Origin: Apium graveolens
Lineage: Eukaryota; Streptophyta; Magnoliopsida; Apiales; Apiaceae
Assembly (NCBI RefSeq): GCF_009905375.1
Contig: NC_133650.1
Span: 295,795,457 to 295,859,456, forward strand
Reading direction: 5' to 3'
Length of the DNA stretch: 64,000 bases
Shown here: in pieces, positions 22,138 through 34,149 of the stretch
Numbering within the stretch: position 1 is the stretch's first letter
How the letters are laid out: each line of letters opens with the position of its first letter
Notes under the pieces: model-generated
Told to the model about the DNA's origin: nothing
Database searches by the model: none
What the model saw: the letters and a program-made list of their open reading frames with translations, nothing else
Translations under genes and position numbers: made by a program

Positions 22138-25100
22138 TTAAGCAGATTTAGAGAAAGAACCTGAAATCATTCCAAGTTCATTTACCAATCTTGTAAAGGT
22201 AGCTTCACACAGTGGTTTTGTGAAGATATCTGCTACTTGTTGATCTGTGGGAACAAAATGCAATTCCACTGTACCTTCATCCACATGTTCCCTGATGAAA
22301 TGGTACCTGATGCTGATGTGCTTTGTCATAAAGTGTTGAACTGGATTACCTGTCATAGCAATAGCACTTTGATTATCACAGTAAATAGGGATTTTGAAAT
22401 ATGTTAACCCATAATCCAGTAACTGATTCTTCATCCAAAGAATCTGTGCACAGCAGCTTCCTGCAGTAATATACTCTGCTTCTGCAGTTGATGTGGAAAT
22501 TGACTTTTGTTTCTTGCTATACCAAGAAACCAATCTGCCTCCAAGAAATTGGCAGCTTCCACTTGTGCTTTTCCTGTCAATTTTGCAACCTGCAAAATCT
22601 GCATCTGAGTAACCTATTAATTTAAAATCTGATTCTCTAGGATACCATAATCCTAGATCAGCTGTTCCTTTAAGATATTAAAGATTCTTTTTACAGCTGT
22701 TAAGTGAGGTCCTCTTGGATCTGCTTGAAATCTTGCACAAAGACAGGTAGCAAACATGATATATGGTCTACTAGCAGTTAGATAGAGAAGTGAGCCAATC
22801 ATACCTCTGTAATCAGTAATATCTACTGAATTACCAGTATCCTTATCCAGTTTTATTGCAGTGGCCATGGGAGTGGATGCACTTGAACAGTCTTGCATTC
22901 CAAATTTCTTCAGCAAGTTTCTAGTGTACTTAGATTGACAAAAAAAAGTGCCTTCTTCACTCTGCTTGACTTGAAGGCCCAGAAAATAACTAAGTTCTCC
23001 CATCATACTCATCTGATATCTTGACTGTATTAGTTTGGCAAACTTTTTGCAAAGTTTGTCATTTGGAGACCCAAAAATGATATCATCAACATAAATCTGG
23101 ACCAAAAGTAAGTCCTTGCCATGGTTGAGATAGAACAGTGTTTTGTCAATAGTTCCTCTGTTGAATCCACTTTCCAGAAGAAACTGAGCTAAAGTCTCAT
23201 ACCATGCTCTAGGAGCTTGCTTAAGTCCATAAAGTGCTTTATCAAGCCTGGAGACATAATCAGAATGTTTGGAATCTACAAAGCCTGGAGGTTGTTCAAC
23301 ATATACTTCCTCCTCCAATTCTCCATTGAGAAAAGCACTTTTCACATCCATTTGAAAGACAGTAAACTTTTTGTGAGCAGCATAAGCCATGAATATCCTT
23401 ATGGCTTCTAACCTAGCAACTGGTGCAAATGTTTCATCATAGTCAATTCCTTCCTGTTGAGAATATCCTTTTGCAACCAGCCTTGCCTTGTTCCTTGTAA
23501 TTATGCCATCACTATCAGTTTTATTTCTGAATACCCATTTTATACCAACAACAGATCTATTCTTAGGTCTTGGCACTAAGGTCCAGACTTTGTTTCTTTC
23601 AAATTCATTCAACTCTTCCTGCATTGCTTGCACCCAATCAGCATCTTGAAGAGCTTCTTCCACTTTCTTTGGCTCAGACTGAGAGAGAAAAGAATTGTAA
23701 AGACATTCATTAGAAGTACATGTTCTAGTTCTGACACCTGCATCAGGATTTCTAATTATCAAATCAGGTGTATGTGATTTTGTCCACTTCCTTGCAGATG
23801 GAAGGTTTTCTCTAGAACTGGATGCTCCCCCATGATTCATGCTGTCTTCGTTTTCATTTTCTGATGCTCCCCCTGAAACTATGCTCTCTGAGTTGGATTC
23901 TTCAGCATTTAGATTTTCAGCACTATCAGTACTTGGCTTATCAGAACTTGACGAATCAGAACTTGAAGAGCCAGATGTATGTTCTGATGCTTCTTGAGAT
24001 GTGATAATATCTTGAGTATGCTCCCTCTGCATTGGTGCATCTTCCTTTGACGTAGTCACCACAGTTTCAATAACATCAGAGTTTAATCCATCAGAGTTTA
24101 TAGTATCAGGACTTAGACTGTCAGGACTTAAGGTATCAGAATATGAATCTTCATTTTCAAATCTCAGCTGATCATGATCAATGCAATCTTCAAGTCCAGT
24201 GATCTTCTTGTCATCAAAAGAGACAATGATAGATTCCATGACCACTTTTGTTCTCAAATTATAGACTCTGAAGGCTTTTGTGGAAAGTGGATATCCAACA
24301 AAGATTCCCTCATCAGCTTTTTGATCAAACTTGGATAGCTGTTCAGGATGAGTCTTGAGAACAAAACACTTACATCCAAATACATGAAAGTATTTCAGAT
24401 TTGGCTTCTTGTTCTTCACCATCTCATATGGTGTTTTTCCATGCTTGTTAATGAGTGTTGCATTTTGAGTAAAACAAGCAGTCTGCACAGCTTCAGCCCA
24501 GAAATAGGTTGGAAGCTTTGCTTCTTCAAGCATTGTTCGTGCAGCCTCAATGAGAGTTCTATTCTTCCTTTCAACAACTCCATTTTGCTGTGGAGTTCCA
24601 GGAGCAGAAAATTCCTGCTTTATTCCATGATTTTTGCAGAACTCTTCCATTATCAGATTCTTGAATTCAGTGCCATTATCACTCCTCAAAATTTTCACAG
24701 AATCTTTGATCAATTTATCCAGATGTTTGACATGATCAATCAGGATAGATGCAGTTTCACTTTTTGTGTGCAAGAAATACACCCATGTGTATCTGGTGAA
24801 CTCATCTACTATGACCAACGCATATTTCTTCTTTGCAATAGACATGACATTCACTGGACCAAATAGATCAACATGAAGTAGATAATAAGGCTCAAGAATT
24901 GATGATTCAGTCTTGCTCTTGAATGAAGATTTTCTTTGTTTGGCCTTCTGACATGAGTCACAAAGACCATCAGGAGCAAACACTGATTTTGGCAGTCCTC
25001 TCACAAGATCTTTCTTGATCAGTTCATTTATCTTGTTGAAGTTTAAATGAGAGAGTTTCTTGTGCCAATTCCAGCTTTCTTCAATTGAGGCTCTACTCAC

Positions 25101-25487
25101 TAAACAGATTGCAGAACCATCAGAACTTGTTGAAAGCTTAGCTTCATAAATGTTACCACGCCTGAAACCCTTCAGAACAACTCTTCCTTTAGATTTACTA
25201 ACTATTTCACAATGTTCTGCAAAGAAATCAACATGATAACCTCTGTCACAGATTTGACTTATACTCAGTAAGTTGTGTTTAAGTCCTGAGACCAGAGCTA
25301 CATCTTTAATGATGACATTCCCAAGATTGATATTGCCATATCCCAAAGTTTTTCCAATGTTTCCATCTCCATAAGAAACACTTGGGCCAGCTTTCTCCAC
25401 AAAGTCTGATAGCAGGGCCTTATTTCCAGTCATATGTCCTGAACATCCACTGTCCAGAACTAAAATATTTTTCCTATTGCCCTGCAA
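22138..25487 (-). pseudogene. Copia pol, copy B, frameshifted in RNase H
   Basis: Protease DSGCS near residue 12 is intact, as are the integrase HHCC and D, D, E residues and RT YVDD near residue 800. A single-base deletion near 22674 (before ILKEQLI) moves the rest out of frame, so the RNase H domain (AEAEY, CDNQSA, ending SGSFSKSA) reads separately at 22138-22660. As in the other copies the frame opens with TTG CAG GGC after TGA, without an ATG. Apart from the frameshift this is the best preserved pol of the three copies. Confidence 0.92.
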
Positions 25488-25499
25488 TCAAAAAGACCA

Positions 25500-27014
25500 C
25501 TAATTATTAGTTTTAAGGACCCAGACTTGCTTGGATCCTTTGGCCTTTTTAAGTTTGTTAACATTTGCAGCGGATTTAGCATCAGATTTTATGTTAACAG
25601 TTTTCTTATCAGAACTTATACTACCAGACTTTGAATCAGAACTTACACTAGAAGGAACAACAGAAACTTTCTTTAAAGAAGGTTTTATTTGATAATAATC
25701 ATAGTACAAACTATGATATTCCTTACAAGTATAAATGGAATGCCATAAACTACCACAATGAAAACAAGGATTTTGTGGTTTGTATCTAACAGACTGACTC
25801 TTAACTCCTGATTTTGAAGATAAGGAGTTAATATTCTTATTCTTCCTGTAAAAAGAAGCCAGATGGTTAGAACTTCCACAGTTATGACATGCTTTCCTAG
25901 GAGCATCAGGAACAGATTTATAGTTATTGCTTTTATTCACACCTTCCTTTCCATTCCTGTTTTTCCTAGGTGATTTTACCTTGTTTGCATTCTTAACATC
26001 TTTCAGCTTATGCTTAAGCTGCTTCTTTGTCATTAAGCCTATGTTAACTTCAGCTGTCTTTTCCTGTTTTAGTTTGTCAGAAGCTAATTCCTTTTTAACT
26101 TCTGATTTCTCATTTTCAGATTTTTCAGTTACAAACTTAACAGGTTTTAACTTCGGCTTTTGCTTATCAACAGGCTTAATTTCTACAGTTCCTTTTTCAT
26201 TTTTATTTTCTCCATAACCTAAGCCCTCTTTCCAGTTTCCACTGCTTAGTAAATTTTGAGTTGTTTTGTCAGAGTTAGTCCAAGTCCTAATAATCTCTCT
26301 CTCCTTTTCTAACTCAGTTTTTAGAGATTCATTCATTTTTAGCACTTCATCCCTAACATAAAAAGCATCATCTCTATCCTTCTGAGTTTGATGGAACAAG
26401 ACTAACTCTTTTTCTAAGAAATCATTTCTTTTCCTAAAAGCAAGATTTTCAGAAGTTAATCTTTCACATGTTAAAGTTTGATCTCTATAACTAACAAACA
26501 TGGTTTTAAGATATCTTCTCAACTCATTAATATCATCAGTATGAAAAGCATAAGTAGTCTGAGGTACCTTTGTTTCAGCAGCTTCAGAACTGCTCTTAGA
26601 ACTTGATTTATCAGCATTTGCCATCAATGCATAGTTCTCCTCACTTTCAGAGTCTGAGGTGTCTGTCCAGATTTTCTGCTTTGTGACAAGAGCTTTGCCT
26701 TTGTCACCCTTAGTCTTCTTGCAATCAGGAGATATGTGGCCTTTCTCACCACAATTATAACATTTAACATTGGCGTAATCTCCTCTGTCAGACTTTCCTC
26801 CTCTTCCTTCAGATCTTCTGAAATTCTTCTTATCAGAACTTATGCCTTTCCTGGAAAACTTCTTTCCCTTCCTGAACTTCCTGTATGCAATCTTTGTGAT
26901 TCCTTTCACCATAAGAGCACACAGCTTCATCATCTCCTCATCAGCATCAGTTTCAGGCAAGCTTTCAGAATCTGAGTCATCATTACTCTCAGAACTTGAT
27001 GACTCAGTATCAGA
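25500..27014 (-). pseudogene. Copia gag, copy B, N-terminus missing
   Basis: Encodes gag from the Ser-rich segment (DTESSSSESNDDSDSESL) to the TAG at 25500-25502. The zinc knuckle CYNCGEKGHISPDC, the Lys/Glu-rich region and the later knuckles are present, although one cysteine is changed (SSNHLASFYRK). The N-terminal 270 or so residues are lost at the junction with gypsy sequence at 27014-27016. The apparent start MQKFHQLPSKGS is antisense gypsy sequence and not a real N-terminus. Confidence 0.88.
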
Positions 27015-27015
27015 A

Positions 27016-28440
27016 CCCTTAGAGGGAAGTTGGTGAAATTTTTGCAAGAAAATAGTGATGTATTTGCATGGTCAGCAGATGATATGCCAGGTATAGACCC
27101 GGAGCTGATTACTCACAAGCTAAACGTGGATCCAAGCCGGAAGACAGTGAAACAAAAGAAAAGAAATTTTACCCCGGAAAGACAAGAGGCTATAAAACAA
27201 GAAGTAAAAAAGCTCTTAAAGGCTGCTTTCATTGAGGAGATCCAATTTCCGGAGTGGTTAGCAAACCCTGTAATGGTGAAGAAGGCTAATGGAAAGTGGA
27301 GGATGTGTATAGACTTCACTGATCTGAATGATGCATGCCCTAAAGACTGTTTTCCATTGCCAAGGATTGATACTTTGATTGATGCCATTGCTGGGCATGA
27401 GATGCTGAGTTTCATGGATGGATTTAGCGAATATAATCAGATTAAGATGCACAAGGATGACATTCCAAAGGTATCATTTATCACTGACTTTGGTGTTTAT
27501 TGTTATCTTGTTATGGCATTTGGTCTTAAGAATGCAGGAGCCACCTATCAAAGGTTGGTAAATAAAATTTTTAAGGACCTTATTGGAAAGACTATGGAAG
27601 TTTATGTTGATGACATGTTAGTCAAGAGTCTAGTAAAGACTGATCATATAACCCATTTGAGGGAAGTTTTTGAGGTCCTGAGGTACCACAAAATGATGTT
27701 GAATCCTACGAAGTGTGCTTTCGGAGTAGGATCTGGAAAATTCTTGGGATTGATGGTCTCAAAGAGAGGAATTGAGGCTAACCCGGATAAAATAAAGGCA
27801 ATCCTGGACATGAAACCACCAAAAACTGTCAAGGATGTTCAGAAGCTCACAGGAAGGGTCGCTGCGCTAGGACGATTCATCTCCAAGTCAGGAGACAAGT
27901 GCTTGTCATTCTTCAAGTCACTAAAGATCATCAAAGACTTTGTATGGAATGAGGAAAACCAGAAGGCATTCGAAGAGTTAAAGAAGTATATGGCTCAGGC
28001 CCCGTTGTTGACCAAACCATCTTTGAATGAAGTTTTATTCTTGTACTTGGCTGTTTCAGAGAGCGCCTTGAGCGCGGTGTTGGTTAAGGAGGAGCTAAAA
28101 GTCCAGAAACCCGTATATTATGTCAGCAAAATTCTGCATGGTGTTGAATTGAATTATTCAACTATTGAGAAATTTGTCTAACCTTGGTAATGGCTTCGAG
28201 AAAACTGCGTCCTTACTTTCAGGCTCATCAGATTGAGGTGCTAACGAATCAGCCACTAAGAAATATCATTCACAGTCCCAAAGCAAGTGGGAGATTGATT
28301 AAGTGGGCAATAGAGTTGGGAGAGTTCGATCTCAAGTATAAGCCCCGTACGGCCATAAAAGCCCAGGCACTAGCTGACTTCGTGGTGGAATGTACCATAC
28401 CCAACCAAGAAGTCGGGGGGCAGGAAGATACCATACCTCA
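27016..28440 (+). repeat. Second copy of a gypsy RT/RNase H segment (duplicate of 13804-15228)
   Basis: These 1,425 bp repeat 13804-15228 with a constant offset of 13,212 bp, no indels, and no base difference that I could find; all ORFs on both strands have the same ends and translations. The segment codes for the end of protease-RT linker, RT (YVDDM) and first RNase H, including the same 1-nt deletion after EKFV. It ends at CCTCA next to another copia LTR. The copy is therefore recent, or results from an assembly that joined two haplotypes. Confidence 0.93.
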
Positions 28441-29053
28441 TGTTAGGTCACACTATCACTGTAGAGGGGGTGAATACAGTGTTTATTACAATCAAATCGA
28501 ACTTCAAGAACTTAAGTAACAGAAAACAAACTTTATTGAAACAATAAACTCTGTTACAATCTGGAACTGTTATCTCTCACTGATGAACAAAATATCACGA
28601 GAGCTGCTAGGGTTACAGTAAATAATATTCTCGATAATGATAACACTTATAGTGTAAACCCTATGTCTGTGTTTATATATTACACAGTTACAAGATAATC
28701 GCTAATTGATATGGAATATAATTCTGCTTCCTAATATATATCAATAAGATATCTTTTATTCCAAGTATTCCATTCTTTATGGAATTCCTTCTTCATGCAT
28801 ATCTCTTCTTATGTTTATCTTGATCTTCTTAACTTTAATCAGCTGCTGTCCTTATCTGATCGTCCTTCAGCACTTAAGTTCTGATATCTATCTCCTGATG
28901 ATTATCTCCTGATAACATAAGTACTGATATCCCTTAAGTCCTGACGTCCAGTATAAGTACTGATCAGTTAAGTACTGATTTGTCCTGTTCAAATAAGATC
29001 TGAAATCTAAACATAAAACATATTAGCCATGACATTATCAAATATATCTAACA
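28441..29053 (-). repeat. Copia LTR flanked by CCTCA on both sides (solo-LTR configuration)
   Basis: 613-bp LTR of the A/B/C family with CCTCA at 28436-28440 and at 29054-29058. Gypsy sequence reads up to the left CCTCA and resumes after the right one (AGACAAGGG) exactly where the interrupted RNase H should continue. Taken alone, this is the product expected from LTR-LTR recombination of the copia insertion at this site. No primer site or internal copia DNA adjoins it. Confidence 0.92.
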
Positions 29054-29058
29054 CCTCA

Positions 29059-30822
29059 AGACAAGGGAGTCGATAATGGGGACAAAGAGAAGGATGATAA
29101 GGAGAAAGAATATTGGGTTCTCTATTTTGATGGAGCATCAAAAACAAATTCCAGTGAAGCAAGGTTGGTTTTGCAAAGCCCTGATGGGTTTTAATTGAGT
29201 AAGCTATGAAGCTAGACTTCCCAACTACAAACAATGAGGCAGAATATGAAGCCCTGATAGCTGGCCTTGGTCTAGCTGGGACACTTAGAGTCAAAAACTT
29301 AAAGGTCCGTGGAGACTCGAAGCTGATCATATCTCAGGTAAAGGGAAAATTTGAGGCAAGGGATGATACGATGGCTAAGTATGTCCGCCTAGTAAGGGCT
29401 GTGATGACCCAATTTAATGAATGCCATGTTGAACACATTCCAAGGGAAGAAAATGCTAAGGCAGATGCACTATCAAAGTTTGCTTCATCTGAGATAGAAG
29501 AAAGTTCAGGAAGTGTGTACTTCCGTGTTTTGAAGACACGAAGCATAGATGTTAAACTTGCGGCTCCCATAGGCCTGGGGACGTCATGGATTGATCTCAT
29601 CAAGGCTCACATTCAAACCAGTTGGTTGTCAAGCGATGCAACTGAAGCACGGAAGTTAACTGTTCGAGCACTAAGGTACTCTTTGATAGATGGGATTCTT
29701 TACAAAAGATCTTTCGTGGTTCCTTACTTGAGGTGTCTCAGGCCCGATGAGGCACGCTTGGCTCTTGAAGAAGTGCATGAAGGTATTTGTGGACAACACT
29801 TGGGGGGCAGGGCATTGGCTCATAAGATAACCCGTCTAGGCTTTTATTGGCCAGAAATGATGGCTGATGCCAAAGTATATGTGAAGAAGTGTGACCGCTG
29901 TCAGAAGCATGCACCTGTTGTTAGACAACCTCCCGAGATACTGACATCTATCAACTCGCCCATTCCCTTTGCTATGTGGGGGATGGATATTCTGGGGCCT
30001 TTCCCTGTGGCCACGGCACAAAGGAAGTTTCTGATTGTAGCCATTGATTATTTTACCAAGTGGATTGAAGCCAAACCCATGGCCAAAATCACAACTAAGC
30101 AGGTTGCACAATTCCTGTGGGAAAAATATTATGTGCCGATATGGAATTCCCCGTATCCTCGTCACTGACAATGGAACACAATTCAACAACGAGGAATTCA
30201 AGAAGTATTGTGAAGAAAATGAAATTGAGTTACGGTTCACCTCTGTGGCTCACCCACAAGTCAATGGGCAAGCGGAAGTAGCAAATCGAATCATCCTGGA
30301 TGGACTAAAGAAGAGGATCGAGAAGTCAAGAAATAATTGGGTGGATGAGATACTTCCCATATTATAGGCCTATAGGACTACCTGTAGAGTCACGAAAGGA
30401 GCGACTCCCTTCATGTTGGCATATGGGGCAGAAGCAGTAGTTCCAGTGGAGATATCACATTCCTCTCCAAGGATTCAGGCTTTCAATGCAGAAGAAAATG
30501 AAGAAGGGCAGAGGTTAGCCCTGGATCTAATTGATGAAGTACGAGATAAGGCACATGCAAAGATAGTAGAATATCAGAAAAATGCTTTATTCTACTACAA
30601 CCTAAGGGTTAAAGAAATGTTTTTCAAACAAGGTGATCTAGTCTTGAGGAAGATAGAAACATCTGGTGTAGGACAAAAAGGGAAGCTTGCCCCAAATTGG
30701 GAAGGACCGTACAGAGTCAAGAATGTTTAGGGTAGAGGAACCTACAAGCTAGAGACTATGGATGGTTTCGAAGTCCCGAGAACTTGGCATGCACAAAACC
30801 TGAAGGTTTACTATGTGTAGGG
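29059..30822 (+). pseudogene. Gypsy second RNase H and integrase (3' part of pol), broken
   Basis: Continues the gypsy frame after the copia block. The archaeal-type RNase H has YFDGASKTNSSEA at about 29131, NNEAEYEAL, and RGDSKLIISQVKG. A stop near 29192 and a shift into the frame of 29206 break its middle. The integrase zinc region (HEGICGQHL then CDRCQKH) lies near 29776-29914, with catalytic residues at WGMDILGPF (about 29980), TDNGTQFNN (about 30165) and NGQAEVANR (about 30263). An extra base near 30130, a TAG at 30365-30367 and a TAG at 30728-30730 interrupt the rest. The C-terminus reads RTWHAQNLKVYYV and TAG near 30820. Confidence 0.9.
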
Positions 30823-31132
30823 CAGTTGGATACGATTCTCACTTGTCAAGATGACGAGTAGGTTGAAAAGCACCTTGAAGCTTTGCTTGCTTAGGACTTA
30901 TATATTCTAGTTTTATTTTGAAGTTTATTAAGACTTGTGTAAGGGACGAATCCCAGACAATGTATGGAAATTCATTAGTTCTTCAAAGTATGTTTATGGC
31001 CTAACAAGTAAAAACAAAATGTATGGATGCAAGCATAAAAGGTGATAAATAAAATAGATCTGTTAAATATTACAAGAAGTTCGATAAATAAAGTCTTGAA
31101 AATAAGACAAGCCACGCAGGGCTGAAAAAGCT
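30823..31132. other. Gypsy region between pol and the antisense ORF
   Basis: 310 bp without a supported ORF. It joins the 3' end of sense pol to the end of the convergent antisense ORF, so the two transcription units face each other here. Confidence 0.6.
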
Positions 31133-33042
31133 CTAAGGAGCTGAGGTACCCTCGGCATCCATATCATCGTCCTCTCCGCTCTCACTGGATGCCTCTGTCG
31201 TCTCGGAGGAGGAGGAAGAGCTATCGTCCTCGGCAGGTCCGGAAGAAGACTCGGGAGGAGGAAGGAGTGGATCATGAGGAACATGATCCGAGACAACTAC
31301 TCGGGTACGAAACCTCTATAGCAAAGCCTCGTCATCAGGGCAGAACATAGTCCGTCGGGTTAATATCAGGACAAGCCTCGTTCACGGTCCCAAGGGCCGT
31401 GTCCCAACCAGTCCTAAAAAACCCGGGAAAGATTGAATCATCCCTAATCCTCATGGATTGGGCAAACTCCTCCGAGTCCAAATTGTTGTCTATAGCTTTA
31501 TCCTTCTCCGCCCGAAGTACCACCAGCTCGGCGTTAGACTCTCCGAGTTCTTCCTCCTTGCGCTTGAGCTTCTTCTCCAGGGTAGCATACTTCTTCTGTT
31601 GCCTCCTGAGGGCATTATCGGCCTTATCAGAAGCCCGCTTCCATGACTCGGCTTGCCTCACAGCGCCTTGAAAATAGGCGTTAGACTGAAACAAAGCAAT
31701 CAACAAAGTATAAGGTAAGAAAATGCTACAAGAATGAAAGATAAGTTCAAAAGATGAGAAGGCATATCGAAGCCAGAGACTGGGCTCCCATGAGCTTAAT
31801 CCTCTCAAGATCAGGGGTGGCCACCACGTCAGTAAAGTCCTTGGGAGTCACGCTATGGTAGGACCAATCCCAAACATGCTTCGTGGAACCAACCACGGTA
31901 TCCCCTCGGCGGAATCCCTAGAGAGGCTGAAAGGCGCCTGTAGCAGCAGCAGCAGGGGCAGCAGCAGTGATAGGAGCATTATGGCCCTCAGCTCCTTCAG
32001 TTGAAGCCTCCCCCATAGGCTCCTTGTGTTTTCTCAAGAAGATAGGCTCTGTCGCCTTTCCCCGGGTGTCTACGCCTGCGAGCCAAGTTTTCTTCATCCT
32101 AGCAGTCTCTTCAACGAGAGGAACATTATCCTCGTTAATCTCCTTAGCAGCTGCGAAACAGGGCAAAAGACAAAATAAGTAATGTTAATAATGCATGAAA
32201 TAAAATAAAGATGAGAAGGGAAGAAAAATACCCTGTTGAGAAACAGAGGATAGTCCCACGTGAATGAGGGAAAACTCATCTAAGAGAGTCCAGCTGGTAG
32301 TAGTGCCATCGTCTTGAGTAAGCCCATTATAAATAATAGTTTCTTCGGGAGTTAAGTGAATGGATTTGAGGCTACCATCACTGACCTTCCCGAAGGAAGA
32401 TCGGAAGAGTGTGCCCCAGTCACCATTCTCCCAACGTAACCCAACGAAACTGTTCCTCCAGTTTTGGTTGTTATCAGGAATGGAGGCGCTGTTAAAGATA
32501 TGTTTACTTTTGGGCCTTTGCTTGACATAGACCCAACCACAAATACTGGAAGAGCTATTATAGCACTGAAAGACCTTCCTAAAAACAGTTACAGAAAGAG
32601 GAAAGCCCTCCCTAAGGCAGCAGACCATAAAACATAAAATGTTCCTCCAAATGTTTGGAGGAAGCTGACACGGGTTGATTTATAAATCAGCTAAAAGATG
32701 AGGAATAAAAGGGTGGAAAGGAAACCTAAGCCCAGCATTAAGGGCATCAGTGTAAATAAAGAGAGTGTCGGGTCTCCAGTGGCAAGTACGGTCACCACCA
32801 GAGACTGGAACTAATCTAAGAGGAGGAAGGACGTTATAACGTGCATTTAGTTTATCGAAATCTATGTTGTGCCAAGTGTTACAATGATTAAAAGAATCGA
32901 GATGTGCAGTAGAGGGATATTCATCCCCCCTAGTATTAATCATATCGATTAAAGACATATACGAAGAACGGATCTCGATATCCTTACCTCGTTTTGAAGC
33001 CGAGGCTATCTTGGCCGCCCTCTCGGAACTCTTATCAGCCAT
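31133..33042 (-). pseudogene. Antisense accessory gene of the Tat element (plant gypsy-type transposon domain), broken
   Basis: Runs opposite to pol. It starts at the ATG at 33042 (MADKSSERAAKIASASKRG). The N-terminal domain (LNAGLRFPFHPFIPHLL then CQLPPNIWRNILCFM) resembles the Pfam family of putative gypsy-type transposon proteins (Transposase_28). An in-frame TAA lies near 32680, between these two halves. The frame continues to about 32215, where CAACAG/GTATTT could be a donor and TTTCGCAG/CTGCT near 32152 an acceptor. Later exon-like pieces are Lys/Glu-rich and coiled (YATLEKKLKRKEEELGE near 31590) and acidic (SSSSSSETTEASSESGEDD near 31190). Splicing and the last frame are inferred. Antisense ORFs at this place are known from Grande and other Tat elements; their role is unknown. 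Confidence 0.65.
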
Positions 33043-33589
33043 TAGTAAAGCTGGGAAAAGCCTGGAAACTTTGAAAGGAAGGAGGCTGGAAACTAGGGGA
33101 GGAAGGTTGAGAGAGGAGGAAGTTAGAAAGTTTAAGAAATGTATGAAATAAGGAGTGAAGAGTGTGAGTAGGAACACTCTCCCCCCACCTTTATATAGGA
33201 GGAAAGAGGGGAAAATGGGCCTAGAAAAAGCCCATTTGGGCCCAAGTTCAGGAATCTTCTGGAAAGATCTACAAGATGTTGGAAGAATTTAGAAGGTTTT
33301 TTTGGAAAAATCCAGAAAATTTTGGGAAAATTCCTCAAAATTCCAGAAACTTCTTAACTCAGAAAACAAAAGCCCAGTTAAGGGTCCAAGTGTTTAAAAA
33401 AGGCCATGAATGAGGCCCAAATGATTTTAGAGGGTAGCCCAGTTGAAAATATTGGGCCCAAAGGATAGCCCAATAAGAAACGAGCCCAGGAAAGGGCCTA
33501 TATAATTGAAGTTGGAGGCCCAGGGATAAAGCCCACTAGATTAAGGCCCAAACATCAGCCCAGGTTTAAGGGCCCAAACCCATGTGTAT

Positions 33590-34125
33590 ATTCCTGACCT
33601 GTTCGACCAGAAAACACGAAGAAGTCCTGGTCGAATGACCTGAGGTCGAAACCTTGTCGATCAGGACTAAAAACTGGCCTTAATTCGACCAGGACCGGAA
33701 CCAATTCGACCAGAAATTGTAAAGGATTCCTGATCGAAATCCTCGAGCCCGAATTGGTGTCGACCTGGACAACCAAAAAGGGGATAATTCGGTTAAAAGT
33801 GGAGATCCTGACCGAAAATCCTGATCGAAAAGAATCCTGACCGAAGGGAGGAAATCCTGGCCGAAATTCGACCAGGATTCCTGATCGAATATACCCTGCT
33901 CGAAATCCAGCCGACCTGAGCAACAAAGGATGGTTAATTCGGTCAGAAAAACAAGAATCCTGACCAAAAGGGATGAAAATCCTAGTCGACAAAAAAAATA
34001 GATAAAATCCTGGCCGAAATTCGACCAGGATTCTTGCTCGAATGGTTTCTCCTCGAAAAGCCTTCGACCACGGCTGAATGGAGGTTAATTCGACCAGGAT
34101 CCTGGTCGAATAGGATTCCTGGTCG
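33590..34125. repeat. Cluster of TTCGACCAG / CTGGTCGAA inverted motifs
   Basis: About 530 bp contain many direct and inverted copies of the 9-base motif TTCGACCAG and variants (CTGATCGAA, CTGGCCGAA). One perfect 24-bp palindrome with arms ATTCGACCAGGA lies at 34088-34111. It is part of the gypsy 3' untranslated region. The motif density could allow extensive hairpins in the transcript. Confidence 0.85.
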
Positions 34126-34149
34126 AAATTTATACAAAAAAAAATTGGA

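Larger units (their letters stand above)
15229..27014 (-). mobile_element. SIRE-like Ty1/copia retrotransposon, copy B (5' end lost)
   Basis: Minus-strand copia inserted in the gypsy RNase H region. It keeps the 3' LTR (15229-15841), the whole 3' half with the large extra ORF and small ORF, pol, and most of gag. The sequence stops at 27014 inside gag, and one unassigned base later continues as plus-strand gypsy sequence. The gag start, primer site and 5' leader (roughly 0.9 kb by comparison with copy C) are missing. An intact version would be about 13 kb. Confidence 0.93.

Noticed and set aside
27015..27047. Apparent gag start MQKFHQLPSKGS in copia copy B
   Set aside because: These codons are antisense gypsy sequence created at the rearrangement junction.
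33555..33992. Minus-strand 145-codon ORF over the TTCGACCAG cluster
   Set aside because: Its repetitive peptide results from the nucleotide motif array and is unlikely to be a gene.
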